Counted from the first letter of the stretch, positions 23,224 through 35,587 are shown. The stretch: 64,000 bases of DNA from Phlebopus portentosus (GCA_037892935.1 JAYXKI010000007.1:1550001-1614000), one strand, 5' to 3'. The notes: generated by a model from the letters alone, not told the origin. Numbers and translations: made by a program.

Positions 23224-25813
23224 ATGAAGAGGACTTCTCTTTCCGAGACGCCAGCAATGCAGTCTGAGGTACCACATAAATCGAAAAAGCTCAAGGCGTC
23301 AACTGCGCCTACCTTACCTGTTGTTGACCCGCTGAGCTCAGAATCAAGCCAAGAGCAATGGCAGACCGTAGGGAGAAGGGGAAAGGTGACTTGTGCGTAT
23401 TAAGCTGTTCATAACGAAGCCAGTAATTCTCACAATCTCCAGCATCACTACCGGCTAGACCAGGTTTTGACGCGAGCAACGCCTTCGCTAGTCTCGTGCA
23501 AACCGAAGACAAAGCAGATGCCGACGGTCAGTGGTCGAAAGTAGAAAGGAGGAAGGCCAAGAAGGCGCGAAAAAATGAGGAAAAGGCCGAGGTGCGTAAT
23601 TCAATGCTGCGGATAATCCACCTACTGAAATTTGATCAGTTGTCCCCGCCACGCTTTTTCTACGTGAATAGCGAGATCACCAAACGAAGAGAAGCGATAA
23701 CTATAGGTGTGAGGCGACAAATGGAAGTATCATATTATGGCTGACCTTTTTCGGACAGGACATACGAGACTTGGTCCTTCATCTGCTTGGAGAGGCAGCG
23801 CCCCAGCCATGGTTGAAAGTTGAGGTGTGCATGGAGCTTTTCTTCGTTGACTCTATCCTTACTCGTTTTGCCTAAGAATCGTCAAGCTATTACCAAAGTG
23901 GTCGTCTTATTCGTGCCTGGTATTCTGCCTGAACACCTCAATGTAAAGGTTCATCCGACGAATGCAACGACGAACCCGAACATACCTTTGTCCATACCTC
24001 TTCCTCCCGATCCGAATCTGTCTACTCAGGGGAAGTCGGTGACTGTGAAAACTTTGTTTGGTGGGACAAAAGAGATCATTCCGGACATGAGAACTAGCAA
24101 TGTTGTCAAGCTACCTTTTCTTGCCCGGACGTTCAGTCATGCCTGTCCTACACATGCACCTGGCGATTCATTTCGTATGCACAGTGTTCTCGGTGCCTTC
24201 TTTCAAGGTCCTGTCAGTGCCGAAGAGAAAAAGCGACGGACGATAGCATCCTTGAAAGGTCAGTCTTTCCTTATCAGAGACTTAAATTGTTGTTAATCTT
24301 CGTTCAGCCGGAAAGGAATTCTCCGCTGATGATCCGATGCGTTACATACTCACGCCCGCGCAAATGCTTGAGAACGAATATCCCTTACCATCGTACATGA
24401 AAGATGCTTCAGTCGGTCTTGAAGCAGGCTCCTCTTCGGTGACTGAAGATGGATGGGCCGAGACGCCTCGGCCAGAGGACGACGAATCGGGTACTGTTGA
24501 GGTAGTTGCTATAGATTGCGAAATGGTGAATTACTTCTTGGGTAACTTTTTCCAACCTACTGACATGTCTATAATAGTGCCTGACGGAAGATGGAAAGGA
24601 ACTAACTCGTATCTGTGCCATTGATTTCAAAAGTGGTAACGTCTTATTCGACCAGCTGGTAAAGCCGCCGAAGCCGGTACTTGACTACCTCACGAGGTAC
24701 GTTCATCTCAGCCTCCTTACCTCATGAAATACTGACACGCAGTTCGAAGATGGTCAGGTATAAAAGAAGAGAGTCTTCGAGATATTACGGCTACTCTTCA
24801 AACTGCACGCGATGAACTTCTCGACCTCCTTTCTTCATCACGCAACAGGACTGGTAAAACGCCTATTTTGCTTGGACATTCCTTAGAGTCCGATTTGCGA
24901 GCTTTAAAGCTGGCGCATAGTCGGTGTATTGACACCGCGCTACTCTATCACCATCCCCGAGGACGACCATTGAAACCGGGCCTTGCTTGGCTCACCAAGA
25001 AGTGGTGTGGGCGAGAGATCCAGAATCGTGGAGAAAGCGGACATGATGCTGAAGAGGATGCGCGGGCTTGTATTGAACTCTTACAGCGAAAGCTCAAGGG
25101 AGGACCATCCTTCGGCGAGTATAAATCGACGACGGAATTTGAGAGTATATTCGAGCGATTAAAGCGGTCGATCCGTGGAAGTCCATCCGGCGAACCCGGC
25201 ACTGGTGCGGGCGCAAAGCTCAGGACAGCTGTCGTAGATCGTGGAAACCCAGCGACCTGGCATGGTGCAGGAGCGGGACGATGCATCGCGTGTACAAACG
25301 ATGAAGAGGTCACGCAAGGAATCTTGAAGTGCATGGAGGATAGCGATTTCATCTGGGCGCGATTAAGCGGCCTCGCAGAGGCACAAAATTGTGCGTTCTC
25401 TTTCTGACTGGTACATGAGTACTATCTCATTGTTCTATTATTTGGATGTAGGGCTGCAGCAAAAACCTACGGCAGACAGTCCCATACGGACTGTAACCGA
25501 GGTGAATGACGTCGCAAAGGATGCCGCACTGAGAACTCTGAATCCGCATCTGACGATTATCCACGCCACTCTTCCGCCTCGCACCGCCTTCGTCGTGTTC
25601 ACCGGGCATTCTGATCCGCGACCAATGGTTGCGTTACAAGCTCGTAAGACGGCATTTGAGAACGCAATACGTGCTCTGCAGACGAATTCGAACTCGCCGC
25701 TGAACGCTGCGAGCGTTCCGGAAGGAGTTCGATGGACAAACGCTGATGCGCGTGACTTGGAGGAGGCTGTAGAACGTGCGCGTAGAGGCTTGCTTTTCTT
25801 GTCCCTGAAGTGA
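23224..25813 (+). CDS. REX1-like 3'-5' RNA exonuclease (DEDDh family)
   Basis: Eight exons (23224-23392, 23443-23591, 23759-23824, 23877-24258, 24308-24525, 24578-24696, 24750-25390, 25452-25813) give about 701 residues. The N-terminal half is Lys-rich and hydrophilic. The exonuclease domain has AIDCEM (Asp325 and Glu327) followed by CLTEDGKELTRICAIDF, then GHSLESDLRAL (Asp416), and GHDAEEDARACIELLQRKL (His466, Asp471). This completes the DEDDh set of four acidic residues plus histidine. REX1/Rnh70-type enzymes trim the 3' ends of 5S rRNA, some tRNAs and other structured RNAs in the nucleus. The overall length and N-terminal extension fit yeast Rex1 better than the shorter Rex3 or Rex4. Several donors are GTGCGT or GTGAAT, a common style here. 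Confidence 0.88.
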
Positions 25814-26071
25814 GGAAGGCCCGGGTGTCAGTGGATCAACATTACAGGGCATTCAGTATTATTGTTCATAGTCAGTGGTTCTTCGATAATTCCGTATTGA
25901 TAAGGCTGCTCCAACTCAGGTCCGCTTCTAAAGTCGCAGTTCTATTCGTACTAAATTTATCGTGTGATGATAATTATACGATCCTGGGACAACTTGGATC
26001 TTGTGACTGCCTGGTATGAGTAAACTGTTCAGGCTGGACCTCGAACGATTATTCCTCCTTTCTGTTTTACA
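25814..26071. other. Intergenic region between REX1-like gene and MFS transporter 1
   Basis: AT-rich spacer; only the 3' end of the exonuclease gene and the promoter of the transporter are expected here. Confidence 0.4.
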
Positions 26072-28441
26072 ATGAACTCCACCGAGCACGACAGCAGCTC
26101 TGGCAAAGATGAGGCTACTACCAAGCAAGAAGTTGATTTGACGGAGATTAGAGAAGCAGGCCAAGATGCCTTCTCCGGCAATACTGTCGCTGATGGCTCT
26201 AAGGTTTCTATGGAGGAGTGGAAGTTGGTTAGAAAGCTCGACAGGCGGATACTCCCTATAATCTGTCTGATGTATCTGTTTGCCTGTGCGCATTTGTTTC
26301 ATTATTTCATGTACCTGCACAGCTTCGCTGAGCTTTCTCCCGACAGTTTTGGACAGATCCAATGTTGGCAATGCACGTCTGCAAGGTCTACCCGAAGATG
26401 CGCTCCATGGAGACCCAACTGGTAAATTGTATGATTGGGTCTTCTCGGCCTTCTTCTTTTCCTACGTTCGTCGTTGTTACGCTATCACGATCAAGGACGG
26501 TACACCTGAAGCCCTACTGTTTATTTACAGGTTCTGTGTCAAGTTCCCGCTGTCATTGCTTCTAAGTTCTTTCCTCCCCGTCTTTGGTTGGGAACGGCTG
26601 CTCTTGGATGGGGTATTTGCTCAACGCTCATGGTAAAAACCTTTAAGTTGCATTCAAATGATATGAGCAAAGAATTTTAACATTCAAGTTTCAGTCGACC
26701 GGATACAATTTTGCAGGTCTATTTGTTGCCCGGATCGGACTTGGTGTCTTTGAGGCCTGCTTTGGTCCTGGAATGCCACTTTATTTATGTTCGTCCGTTA
26801 TCTGAAGCAGAAGCCGATGATTTATAACGTTTCTTCCAGCGTATTTCTACACTAGACATGAACTTGGATTGCGCTTAGCATACTTTCAGACGTTTGGAGC
26901 TGTGGCCGGTGCTTTTAGTGGACTTGTCGCTTTCGGAGTTCAGCATGCTCACGCGAGCGTTGCAAATTGGCGTCTACTATTCATAGTTGAGGTGAGCTTT
27001 TTTGTCAAATATTTACGAACATCACTTGTATGTTGATTTTCTTTTCGCTTTTGACGTAGGGCGTACCCTCAGTATTAATGGGCCTCATTACCCTCACTTT
27101 CCTGCCTGATAGGCCCGAGATGACTCGTTTCTTCAACGAAAAAGAGCGTAAGATTGCGCTTGAACGAGTTAATCGTGCTATCAGCTCCGACATTGGATAC
27201 AAAGTCAAAAAATGTTCGTGTGCCTTGTGCTTGTGAGAATATCACGTAAAATTGTTGGTCGTTCTGAAATATTGCAGCGCATATATGGGCGGCTTTGAAG
27301 GATTGGCGTGTGAGTGGTCGCTTGTTGCCTCCCGAGTTATTCATTGTAAAATACTGAAATGAAGTCTCTGCTAGGTCTACGTTGGCGGAGTTATCTTTTT
27401 TGGGCTCAACTGCGGATTCGCATCGATTTCTGCTTTTCTTCCAACCATCATCAAGTCGTTCGGCTTTAGTACGTACGATACTTGTATACCAGACTTAGAG
27501 TTTGATTGGACCGATGCGCAGCGAACGCAATTGCTCAATTGCTCACGGTTCCACCTTACGCGGTCGCAGCGATACTTCTCATGCTTACATCATACATTTC
27601 CGATAGGATTCAAAATAGAGGACTCCCCATGGCTATCGCGAACGCAGTTAGCGCAATCGGATACTTGTGAGCGATTCAGAAATGAATGCTGCTCAGAACC
27701 TGACCTCACGCCGAGCGCTCGTCCTTAGGATTCTCCTTCTTGTTCCGACTAATGTGCATGCGCGATACTTTGCTGTGTTCTGTATTACTGCCGGGATATT
27801 CGCAGCTATTGGGCTCATCATCGCATGGTGTCTGTCCTTTTTCTTTCTTTGGTTCCTGTTGATCACACTGAGTAGATATCTACTTACTACGTTAGATGCA
27901 CACAATCTTGGCTCAGAGACGAAGCGTGCAACAGGTATACCGCTTTTCATGGCTATTGGTCAATGCGGGAGTGTCCTTGGCTCGCATATTTTCCCTTCGA
28001 CTGAAGGCCCTCGATATATGTACGTCTCGCAATGATTATCAACTACCTCATGCTCATCGCTCGTACTCCCACTTTTCCTTGTATAGACGAGGCTTTTCTG
28101 GTGCGCCTTCATACTGCCCAATAACCTGGCGGGACGATTGAACAACCTCTTTTGTAGTGACGTGTGGTCTCCAGTTTATCGGTGCAATCTGCGCATTCGT
28201 TCTATCTGTAAATGCCCTTCCTCTTGTTCTTGATTCTCGGTGTTTCTATTGCCACTCTATAGATCTCATACATCATGGATAACCGTCGCCGCGACCACCT
28301 GTATGGGAAGCCTGTGCCAGAAGCGACCGTTGATACGAGTGAGCTAGCTGACAAGGTACGTATGAGTGCACTTTCCCTTCTTTTGAAGCTAACCTGAATT
28401 TTACACATCCGCAGGCCCTCATGTTCAGATATGTTCCGTGA
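26072..28441 (+). CDS. Allantoate/anion:cation symporter family MFS transporter 1
   Basis: About fifteen exons give roughly 504 residues. The family signature LDRSNVGNARLQGL follows the first membrane segment. Other conserved parts are YDWVFSAFFFSYVLCQVPA, FVARIGLGVFEACFGPG, YTRHELGLRLAYFQT, RPEMTRFFNEKERKIALER, NCGFASISAFLPTIIKSFG and ARYFAVFCI. This places it in the DAL5-like anion:cation symporter family of plasma-membrane carriers for allantoate, ureidosuccinate, vitamins or small carboxylates. The real substrate cannot be read from sequence. One internal exon is only 14 nt (28087-28100). All introns have GT...AG ends and the frame is unbroken, ending MFRYVP. It is a direct tandem paralogue of the gene at 29013, with shared intron positions and the same C-terminal MFRYVP. 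Confidence 0.88.
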
Positions 28442-29012
28442 TTTGAGACTTGAATCCGTGAGGTCTGTAAGTGTTTGATGTCTACATACAAGGCATAAGC
28501 AAGCAAGAATTGCTGTTGGACAACTGGAAAAGCAAGAATCATCCATGGATGCATTTGAGAGGAATTGCACAAATACTCTAACTGGATGATCAATAGTCCA
28601 TCGATCAATCGTTCCATACGAGATGCTTCGCTGAATGAATTCATGAGACCCTCTGATCCATCTCATGGGAACGTATCGGTGAGCAAGAATAAGTTCAAAG
28701 TCCGATGCTTCCGATTCGAGGACACCTTAAATGTCAGTTATGGCGGCCCGACCTTTGTCTTTCAGGCTGCTCGTGTAGTCTTGTGTCTCAGCGAGCATTA
28801 CATCTATCTTGAATGGTCATTAAGTACTACTTCCTATCGATTGGTTATTTTGACCAATCAACTTACGGGACTTCAATCCAGGTCTATTCTCTAGACAACT
28901 TTCGCATCCGGTTCAGCTTCTGCAGCGCTGTGTTATTTATACTACTTTGGACAAGGCGAGCCTTGTGACCATCTGCAGCGAATAAACCATTCAAGCTTTC
29001 GTTCTGACTACA
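28442..29012. other. Intergenic region between the tandem MFS genes
   Basis: No gene is supported. It should contain the terminator of the first transporter and the promoter of the second. Short open frames on the plus strand show no motif. Confidence 0.4.
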
Positions 29013-31380
29013 ATGACCCCTACTAAACTGCCCAGTTACTCTGGCAAGGATGCGAGCGTCCCAAACCAGATTCTGGAAGTCGAGGAGACCAAAGACACGT
29101 ATCAAGATAGTTCATCTATTCATTCGACGAAGGATGATCTAGTTATTTCCCCTGAAGAGCGCAGGCTCATTGCGAAGCTTGACAGGCGTATATTACCCAT
29201 CGTCTGCTTGATGTATCTCTTCTCTTGTGCGATTTGACGACCTCTTCACGGACTGCCACGTGTGCTTATGGTCTAAAACTTTTGAATATTCTTTTAGATT
29301 TGGACCGTTCAAACGTCGGAAATGCTCGTCTTCAAGGTCTTGCGGATGATGCTCTCCACGGAGACCCGACGGGCGTTTTATACGATTGGGTTTTCTCTGC
29401 TTTCTTCTTTTCCTATGTAAGCTCTGTCACGAGTCGTACGTCCGTGTATGTCATCGTTTGTTCTGTTGTGTTCGTATGAATGTCCAGGTTCTGTGTCAGG
29501 TACCGGCGGTCGTGGCATCCAAACTCTTTCCGCCTCACCTATGGCTCGGAACGGCGGCTGTTGGCTGGGGCGTGTGTTCGACACTTATGGTCAGTCAGAT
29601 AGACTAGAGCTTCTGTTGTCAGATGATGCTAATGCAAACGCTCCAAGTCGACAGGTTTCAATTTTGCAGGCCTTTTTGTTGCTCGTGTCGGCCTTGGTCT
29701 TTTTGAAGCGTGTTTCGGGCCTGGAATACCTCTTTATCTTTGTTCGTCCTTCCGGTACATAAACTGAAATTATCTTGAGAGTGACTCGTTCCAGCCTATT
29801 ACTACACACGACACGAGCTTGGTCTGCGTTTGGCCTACTACCAGAGTTTTGCCGCAGTTGCAGGTGCATTTAGTGGACTAGTTGCTTTTGGCATCCAGAA
29901 TGCACATGCGGCTATTGCAAATTGGCGTCTTCTGTTTATTATTGAGGTGAAAGCATTTCATTTTTAGCCAGATTTCAATTGGTTGAATTCTTGGCGAATA
30001 GGGTATTCCGACGGTCTTGGCCGGTATTACGGCCATCCTCCTCCTTCCTCAGCGACCAGAGATGACCCGCTTCCTAAGCGAAGAGGAACGAAAGATTGCG
30101 ATTGAGCGCATGAATCGTGCAATCAGTGGAGATGTTGGGTTCAAGATAAACAAAAGCACTTTTGTTCCGCATGGCTTGCGACGCACAATCTAACAAATTC
30201 CATCTCTAGCTCATGTCGGGGCTGCTTTTAAAGACTGGCGCGTGCGTGTACACCTTCATTACAATAGGCGAGAGATGCTACTCACAAGCTACTCACATTC
30301 GATTCTACTTAGGTCTATGTTGGTGGAGTAGTTTACTTTGGCGTCAACTGCGGTTTTGCATCGATTTCTGGCTTCCTTCCGACAATTATCAAGAGCTTCG
30401 GCTTCAGTATTTGACACTTTCTTTATTGAATCCTCAAACTCGGCTAATTAGATTGTGGGTTTAGCGAATGCAATAGCTCAACTGCTTACCGTTCCTCCTT
30501 ATGCAGTCGCTGGGATTATACTTATCATAAGTTCTTACGCCTCCGATCGAGTTCAGAATAGAGGTTTCTTCATAGCCGCTGCAAACATGGTGAGTGGGAT
30601 TGGAAATGTGTACGTGACATGCTCCAACATTCCGACCAGTCTGTACCGCTTGTATTCACATATTGGTCCCTAGCATTCTCCTGGCTGTTGAAACTAACCA
30701 ACATGCACGTTATTTTGCGGTGTTCTGCATCACTTCTGGGACGTTCGTCTCTATCGGGTTGCTAATTGCCTGGTGTTTGTGTTGCCTTCCATTGCACGGC
30801 GACAGTAACAGTTGAATATCAATTTACTGATCAGATGCTCATAATCTTGGGTCGGAGACAAAACGAGCCACGGGCATGCCACTATTCATGGCAATCGGCT
30901 TATGTGGGAGCATCCTCGGCTCGCATATCTTCCCCTTGACGGAGGCTCCTTTTTATATGTGCGTCGTTCAGTGTAATCCTCTGGTACTCCTTTCTCCTCT
31001 GTGATACTAAGACAACTTTGGCTTCAGACGCGGTTTTGCTGGTGAGTGTTGTCTTTGATTCTGACGCTTTTCAATAATGTCTGATTTGGAGGTATGGCCA
31101 GTGAGTTGCGCCCTTGAGTTTACTTCGACCTTCGCAGCGATTATTCTGTCGGCACGTCATTCGATGTCGACCCAATGCTGTACGTTGAAGCTAAAACATG
31201 ACAGGCTTCGTATATCCTGGAAAATCGCCGCCGTGACCGCGCATTCGGAAAGCCGACGCCGGAGGATAAGGTAGATACCAGTGAGTTGGCTGACAAAGTA
31301 CGTATCGGTTGCGTCTTTACCTTCAAACCCATAACTTAAGCGATGTCCTTCAGGCCCCTATGTTCAGATATGTTCCGTGA
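29013..31380 (+). CDS. Allantoate/anion:cation symporter family MFS transporter 2
   Basis: This is a tandem paralogue of the preceding transporter with the same domain order: YLDRSNVGNARLQGL, YDWVFSAFFFSY, FVARVGLGLFEACFGPG, YTRHELGLRLAYYQS, RPEMTRFLSEEERKIAIER, FASISGFLPTIIKSFG, HNLGSETKRATGMPLFMA and a C-terminal MFRYVP. The N-terminal tail differs from copy 1. Two introns start with GC instead of GT at positions where copy 1 has GT: near 30156 (GCACTT) and near 31152 (GCACGT). Using GC donors there keeps the frame exactly as in copy 1. The gene is therefore either functional with two GC-AG introns or in early decay. The substrate is unknown. Membrane topology is of the 12-segment type. Confidence 0.82.
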
Positions 31381-31785
31381 AGAAGCATTGTAAAGGAGTT
31401 CATCGTGTTGAGTCGGGAACGTCTTCAAGCAAGCAGCGATAGCGGACGTCAGGGTTCAATGCATGACAATAAAAAAAAATGATTTTGATCCGTCCGGCCC
31501 GGAGATCCGCTGATCGGAGCTGTGACAAAAATAGACCACGGCTATTGACGGCCGAGTGCCGAACGGAAGCTATTAACAGACTACGAAACGGAGAATGCGG
31601 AAGAAGATGCTTGTTAATGTTTCTGCTAGATAAATACTGTACAGACGGCCAGTCCATAGTGAACGATATCTCTCCGTCCCTTTCCGGTATTCAGAGCTAC
31701 CTCTATCTTACACCCAGCGCACAACCTCTCATCACTGTGTCAAAGCAAAGAACCAAAAAAAATCAAAGTTAATCGCCCAAGACGC
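31381..31785. other. Intergenic region between MFS 2 and the JEN-type gene
   Basis: About 400 bp with no gene; the promoter and leader of the monocarboxylate transporter are expected here. Confidence 0.4.
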
Positions 31786-33473
31786 ATGGCGCCGTACTTC
31801 ATCCGAAACCTCATACCTCAAAGAAACAAGGGCGAGGATGAGCCCCGGCTCACCCTCCTCCAGGCTCTTGCTTCTCTCACCCCTGTCCAGGTCCTCCAAG
31901 TCTTCTGCGGGTGGCTTGCGTGGACAAGTGACGCCATTGGTTTCTTCACTGTTTCTCTAAGTATCACTGCCCTTGAAGAAAAGTTTGATAAGTCGACCCA
32001 TGACATCGTGAGTCCCGCATGACACCATAAAGAAACCATTCAATTCCTGTGTTGAAGTAAGACTCTACTGAAACGAAACGATAGACGACAAGCATTACGC
32101 TCACGCTTCTATTGCGACCCGCCGGCGCCATCATCTTTGGTATTCTGTCTGACCGATACGGACGCCGATGGCCACTTGTAGTCAACCTTCTGCTCCTTGC
32201 CGCCTTCCAACTCGGCTCCGGCTTCGTTGAGACGTTTCAGCAATTTCTAGCTCTCCGTTCTATGTTCGGTAAGTAAGAAAAGTTATAACGATGCGCAGAA
32301 ACCGTGATTGACCATCTACATAGGTATATGTATGGGTGGGGTCTGGGGCCTCGCAGCTGCGACAGCCTTAGAGAACTTGCCCGTAGAGGCCCGCGGTTTT
32401 ATTTCCGGTGTTCTCCAACAAGGTTACGCAGTTGGCTACCTTATCGCTGCTGTCATAAACCTTGAGCTTGTTCCGGATGTGCCAGCCGGTTGGCGAGCAC
32501 TTTCCTGGACCGCCGCAGGCATCATTGCAGCTGCCGCCGTAGTACGTGCTATCACACCAGAGTCCGAGTTCTTCCTACAGGCCAAGGCAGAACGTCGTTC
32601 TGCAGACACGGGGAATAAAACACGAGTATTCTTGCGCGAGACTAAGAAGATGTTATATCGCCACTGGATACTTTGCATTTATTCCGTCTTGCTCATGGCT
32701 GGATTCAATTTCCTCTCGCACGGAAGCCAGGATCTCTTCCCAACGTACCTTGAAGTCACAAAGAACTTCTCTTCTAATAAGGCCACCACGGCGACCATCA
32801 TTGGCAACGTTGGAGCGATAATCGGAGGAGGCCTCGCCGGATATATCAGCCAGTACATCGGTCGACGTCTCGCTATTGTGATCTTCGTACTGCTCGTCGG
32901 AGCTTTCATTCCTCTCTGGATTTTGCCGGACAGCTTCGGCGGACTGTCAGCAGGGGCGTTCTGCCTCCAGTTCGGTGTCCAAGGAGCGTGGGGTGTTATA
33001 CCGATCTTCCTTTCCGAGATCTCGCCGCCCGCGTTCCGTGGTACCTTCCCAGGTGTTGCGTACCAGCTTGGTAATATGATATCGTCAGCCTCGGCGCAAA
33101 TCGAAGCTAGTGCGTATTCTTTTCCTTGCCATAAGAAGCCCGAATAATGCGCCTTATTTATATAGCTGGAGGTAAGAACATGCGAACTACAATCATTGTC
33201 GACGGCGCGCCAACAGATGTACCGGACTACGCAAAAGTTCAGGGTATTTTCGTCGGCGTCGTCGCTGCCTTCGTCGTATGTATCACCATTGTCGGTCCGG
33301 AACAGCATGGCGCACACTTCGAGCGTGCCAAGGCAGCTTTTGAAGAGGGCGCAAGCGAGTATACAGAGCGTAAGAATACCACACGCACAGTGGAGGACAA
33401 AGACCACGATGCGCCGCTGCCAGAGAGCAGACGCGAGAGGTCGACTCGGAATAATCGAACCGAGAAGGTTTGA
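31786..33473 (+). CDS. JEN-type monocarboxylate/proton symporter
   Basis: Four exons (31786-32007, 32085-32268, 32324-33109, 33166-33473) give 499 residues. The protein begins with a hydrophilic tail and then QVFCGWLAWTSDAIGFFTVS. LSDRYGRRWPLV follows, with the family hallmark NFLSHGSQDLFPT starting near residue 264. That motif fits the JEN signature N-x-x-[ST]-H-x-[ST]-Q-D-x-x-x-T, which lines the substrate path. JEN carriers import lactate, pyruvate, acetate or dicarboxylates with protons across the plasma membrane and are usually repressed by glucose. PIFLSEISPPAFRGTFPGV and a charged C-terminal tail complete the protein. It is the third transporter gene in a row on this strand. Which acid it carries (JEN1-like or JEN2-like) is not clear. 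Confidence 0.9.
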
Positions 33474-33753
33474 TATTACCTCATATTTACCCACGGTCGC
33501 AGCTCTCACCAAGAAAAATTGAGCTTTTTTCTTGTTTTATACATACCTAGCACCGCTCCATAACCAACACAGATAGTCTAAACTGTAATTAATAGCACAT
33601 GATTGTAGCACACGACAAGACATTGTGAAAAGGCAAAAGACCAGAATTGCATTTGATAAGTAAAAAAATCGAGCAAGATTGGTCCAGGCCTTATGCGTCC
33701 GCCAAGTCGATCGACGGGCACCAACAAGGACCCACAAACTTCAATCTGTAAGA
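33474..33753. other. Convergent 3' region between JEN-type gene and kinase gene
   Basis: A short AT-rich spacer between two converging genes with no coding signal. Confidence 0.4.
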
Positions 33754-35502
33754 TCAGTCTGCGATGGAGTCAAGGAATGATAGACTGTATCTCTCTCCAT
33801 TCGGGACCTCAGTATCATCGCAAACCTCCGCTTCATCATCGTAGAAATAGCTTCGTAGAATGCCAGTCCCATTATTTTCGATCTCCTTCTCAAATTCATA
33901 GAGGATGGTGTCAATGATGGCGCGATCCTTCGGGTCGCGAGTCCAGCAACGTTCGCACATCTCCCAAAGAATCGCCTTCACTGTTCTACGCAGCGGAGAC
34001 CGGTTATGAAAGGTCCGGGAAACGGAAGGTAACTGGCCTGATAGAATAGCCGAAAGAACTTGAAATTCTGCAAGGTCTTCGTAAGGACGTCGCCTATCCA
34101 GCAGTTCCTATATTTATTGTTTGCAAACAAACTTATGAAAAGGGTTCAATTAAATAATTACATACATAGACAGTCATTCCAAAAGCCCACACGTCAGTCT
34201 CTTTTGTATGGCGCGCTGTCGTCTGTCCACCTGATGCGGGTGTTGCAAGAAGCTCATAAGCCAAGTAACGGAAAGTGCCTCTAATCCCGGAACTCATATT
34301 TGCAAGGCTGCGGCTAGCTGCTAGCATACGCGAACAGCCAAAATCACAGATACGCGCATCGAGAGTTGTGGTCAGAAGAACGTTATCCTACAAAACAAGT
34401 TCACGTATAAGAGCTTGCAGATTTGACGTACACGTAGCATGCATGTGCTCACGGATTTTAGGTCCGAATGAACAATCTCCTGCTGATGCAAGTACTGAAG
34501 GCCTCGGGCAATGCCACGGACCTTTGGATACTCTGTAAGGTCAATGTGGTCTTAAACGGGGACAAGAGAAATTTCACCAAACGTGTCGGATTAAATTCTG
34601 GCTTATCTTTGAGATAACTCCAAGCAGAACCTAAAGGCATCCATTGAGATACAAGTACTGGGAAGCCTGTCGGTCCATCAAATGCGTATCCCATCAGTGG
34701 AAGGATATTGATGTGTTGTAGTTTGGACCACACGTAAATCTCCTTTTCAAATAGCTACAAAGCTGACATTACTAACGGCATATCAGATATGCGAAAAGGA
34801 GGTTTGCACGGACAAGAGTTATATCCTCTCTGAGGTAGAATCGGAGTCTTTTCATGGACACCCGAGATCTTCTGCCATCTGGGAAGCGACAATATGCCTT
34901 GCAAATATCACCATAAGCGCCTCCGTTAACCACATTATTATTGAAACCGACAAAATCCGAGAGATCGAGATGTTTGAGTTCTGCGAGTATACCGGGAGAA
35001 ACATCTCTGAGTGGGTCTTTATCTGACTCTTTTTCCTCATCGCTAGGATCTGATTCCTCTGTAGCTGTCTTTTATAGAGGCAGAGGCATAATTTGGTGTT
35101 GAGCCATGTACTAGTGATGTAATTCGCTTACATCGTTGTGTGCACATTCATCCCCAGACTTTAGACAGGAGTCACAGCTTTCATTGACGCGCGACGCGAA
35201 TCGTTGTAAGCACTGTCCTGAGGTCAGCACTTAGTTGTTTATGATGAAGCAGTACATACCTTGCGTTTGATCTTCTTGCATGGTTCGCAAAGTCTATCAA
35301 TGAATCCAACGGAATCCTTGCCTCTTTCGCCCGAAATAATCCTGGTTGGCCTTACGAGTGTTCGTTTAGTGACTGCGCCCCTGCCATTTTCGCAGGGACG
35401 AGGCTTTGGTTCAGCGAGTACTGTTTTTTTGGGTGCGGCCCTGCCCTTTCCGCTGGGACGAGGCTTTGGTTCAATGAGTATTGGTTTTGTGGGTGCGCCC
35501 AT
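33754..35502 (-). CDS. Zn2Cys6 zinc cluster joined to a TKL-type protein kinase
   Basis: The first exon (35502-35260) encodes a Pro/Lys-rich start with two EPKPRP repeats and ends CEPCKKIKRK. The second (35212-35132) begins CLQRF and contains CDSCLKSGDEC. Joined in phase they give Cys72, 75, 82, 94, 97 and 104, spaced C-X2-C-X6-C-X11-C-X2-C-X6-C with a basic stretch, a full GAL4-type zinc cluster. After an acidic linker (ESDPSDEEKESDKD) comes a kinase domain with NGGAYGDICKA, VSMKRLR, EKEIYVWSKLQHINILPLMG, HSDLKSDNVLL (Asp kept, Arg replaced by Ser as in many TKL kinases), ICDFG, GTFRYLAYE and TKETDVWAFGMTVY. The stop is at 33754. Total length is roughly 460-480 residues. It may be a DNA-bound signalling protein, but its target is unknown. 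An upstream alternative start near 35636, spliced through a GTAAGT donor, is possible. Confidence 0.78.
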
Positions 35503-35581
35503 TTGCGAAGCAGTAAGCCCTAGTAGTGCTTCAAGTTGTATCTGTCGTATGTACTTGTAGTACTTACTGCATCCAAAACTC

Positions 35582-35587
35582 CACGTG
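35582..35587. promoter_or_regulatory. CACGTG box between divergent kinase and G3BP-like genes
   Basis: CCACGTGG lies 80 bp upstream of the kinase start (35502) and about 285 bp upstream of the G3BP-like start (35871). It is placed to serve the minus-strand gene. Confidence 0.4.
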
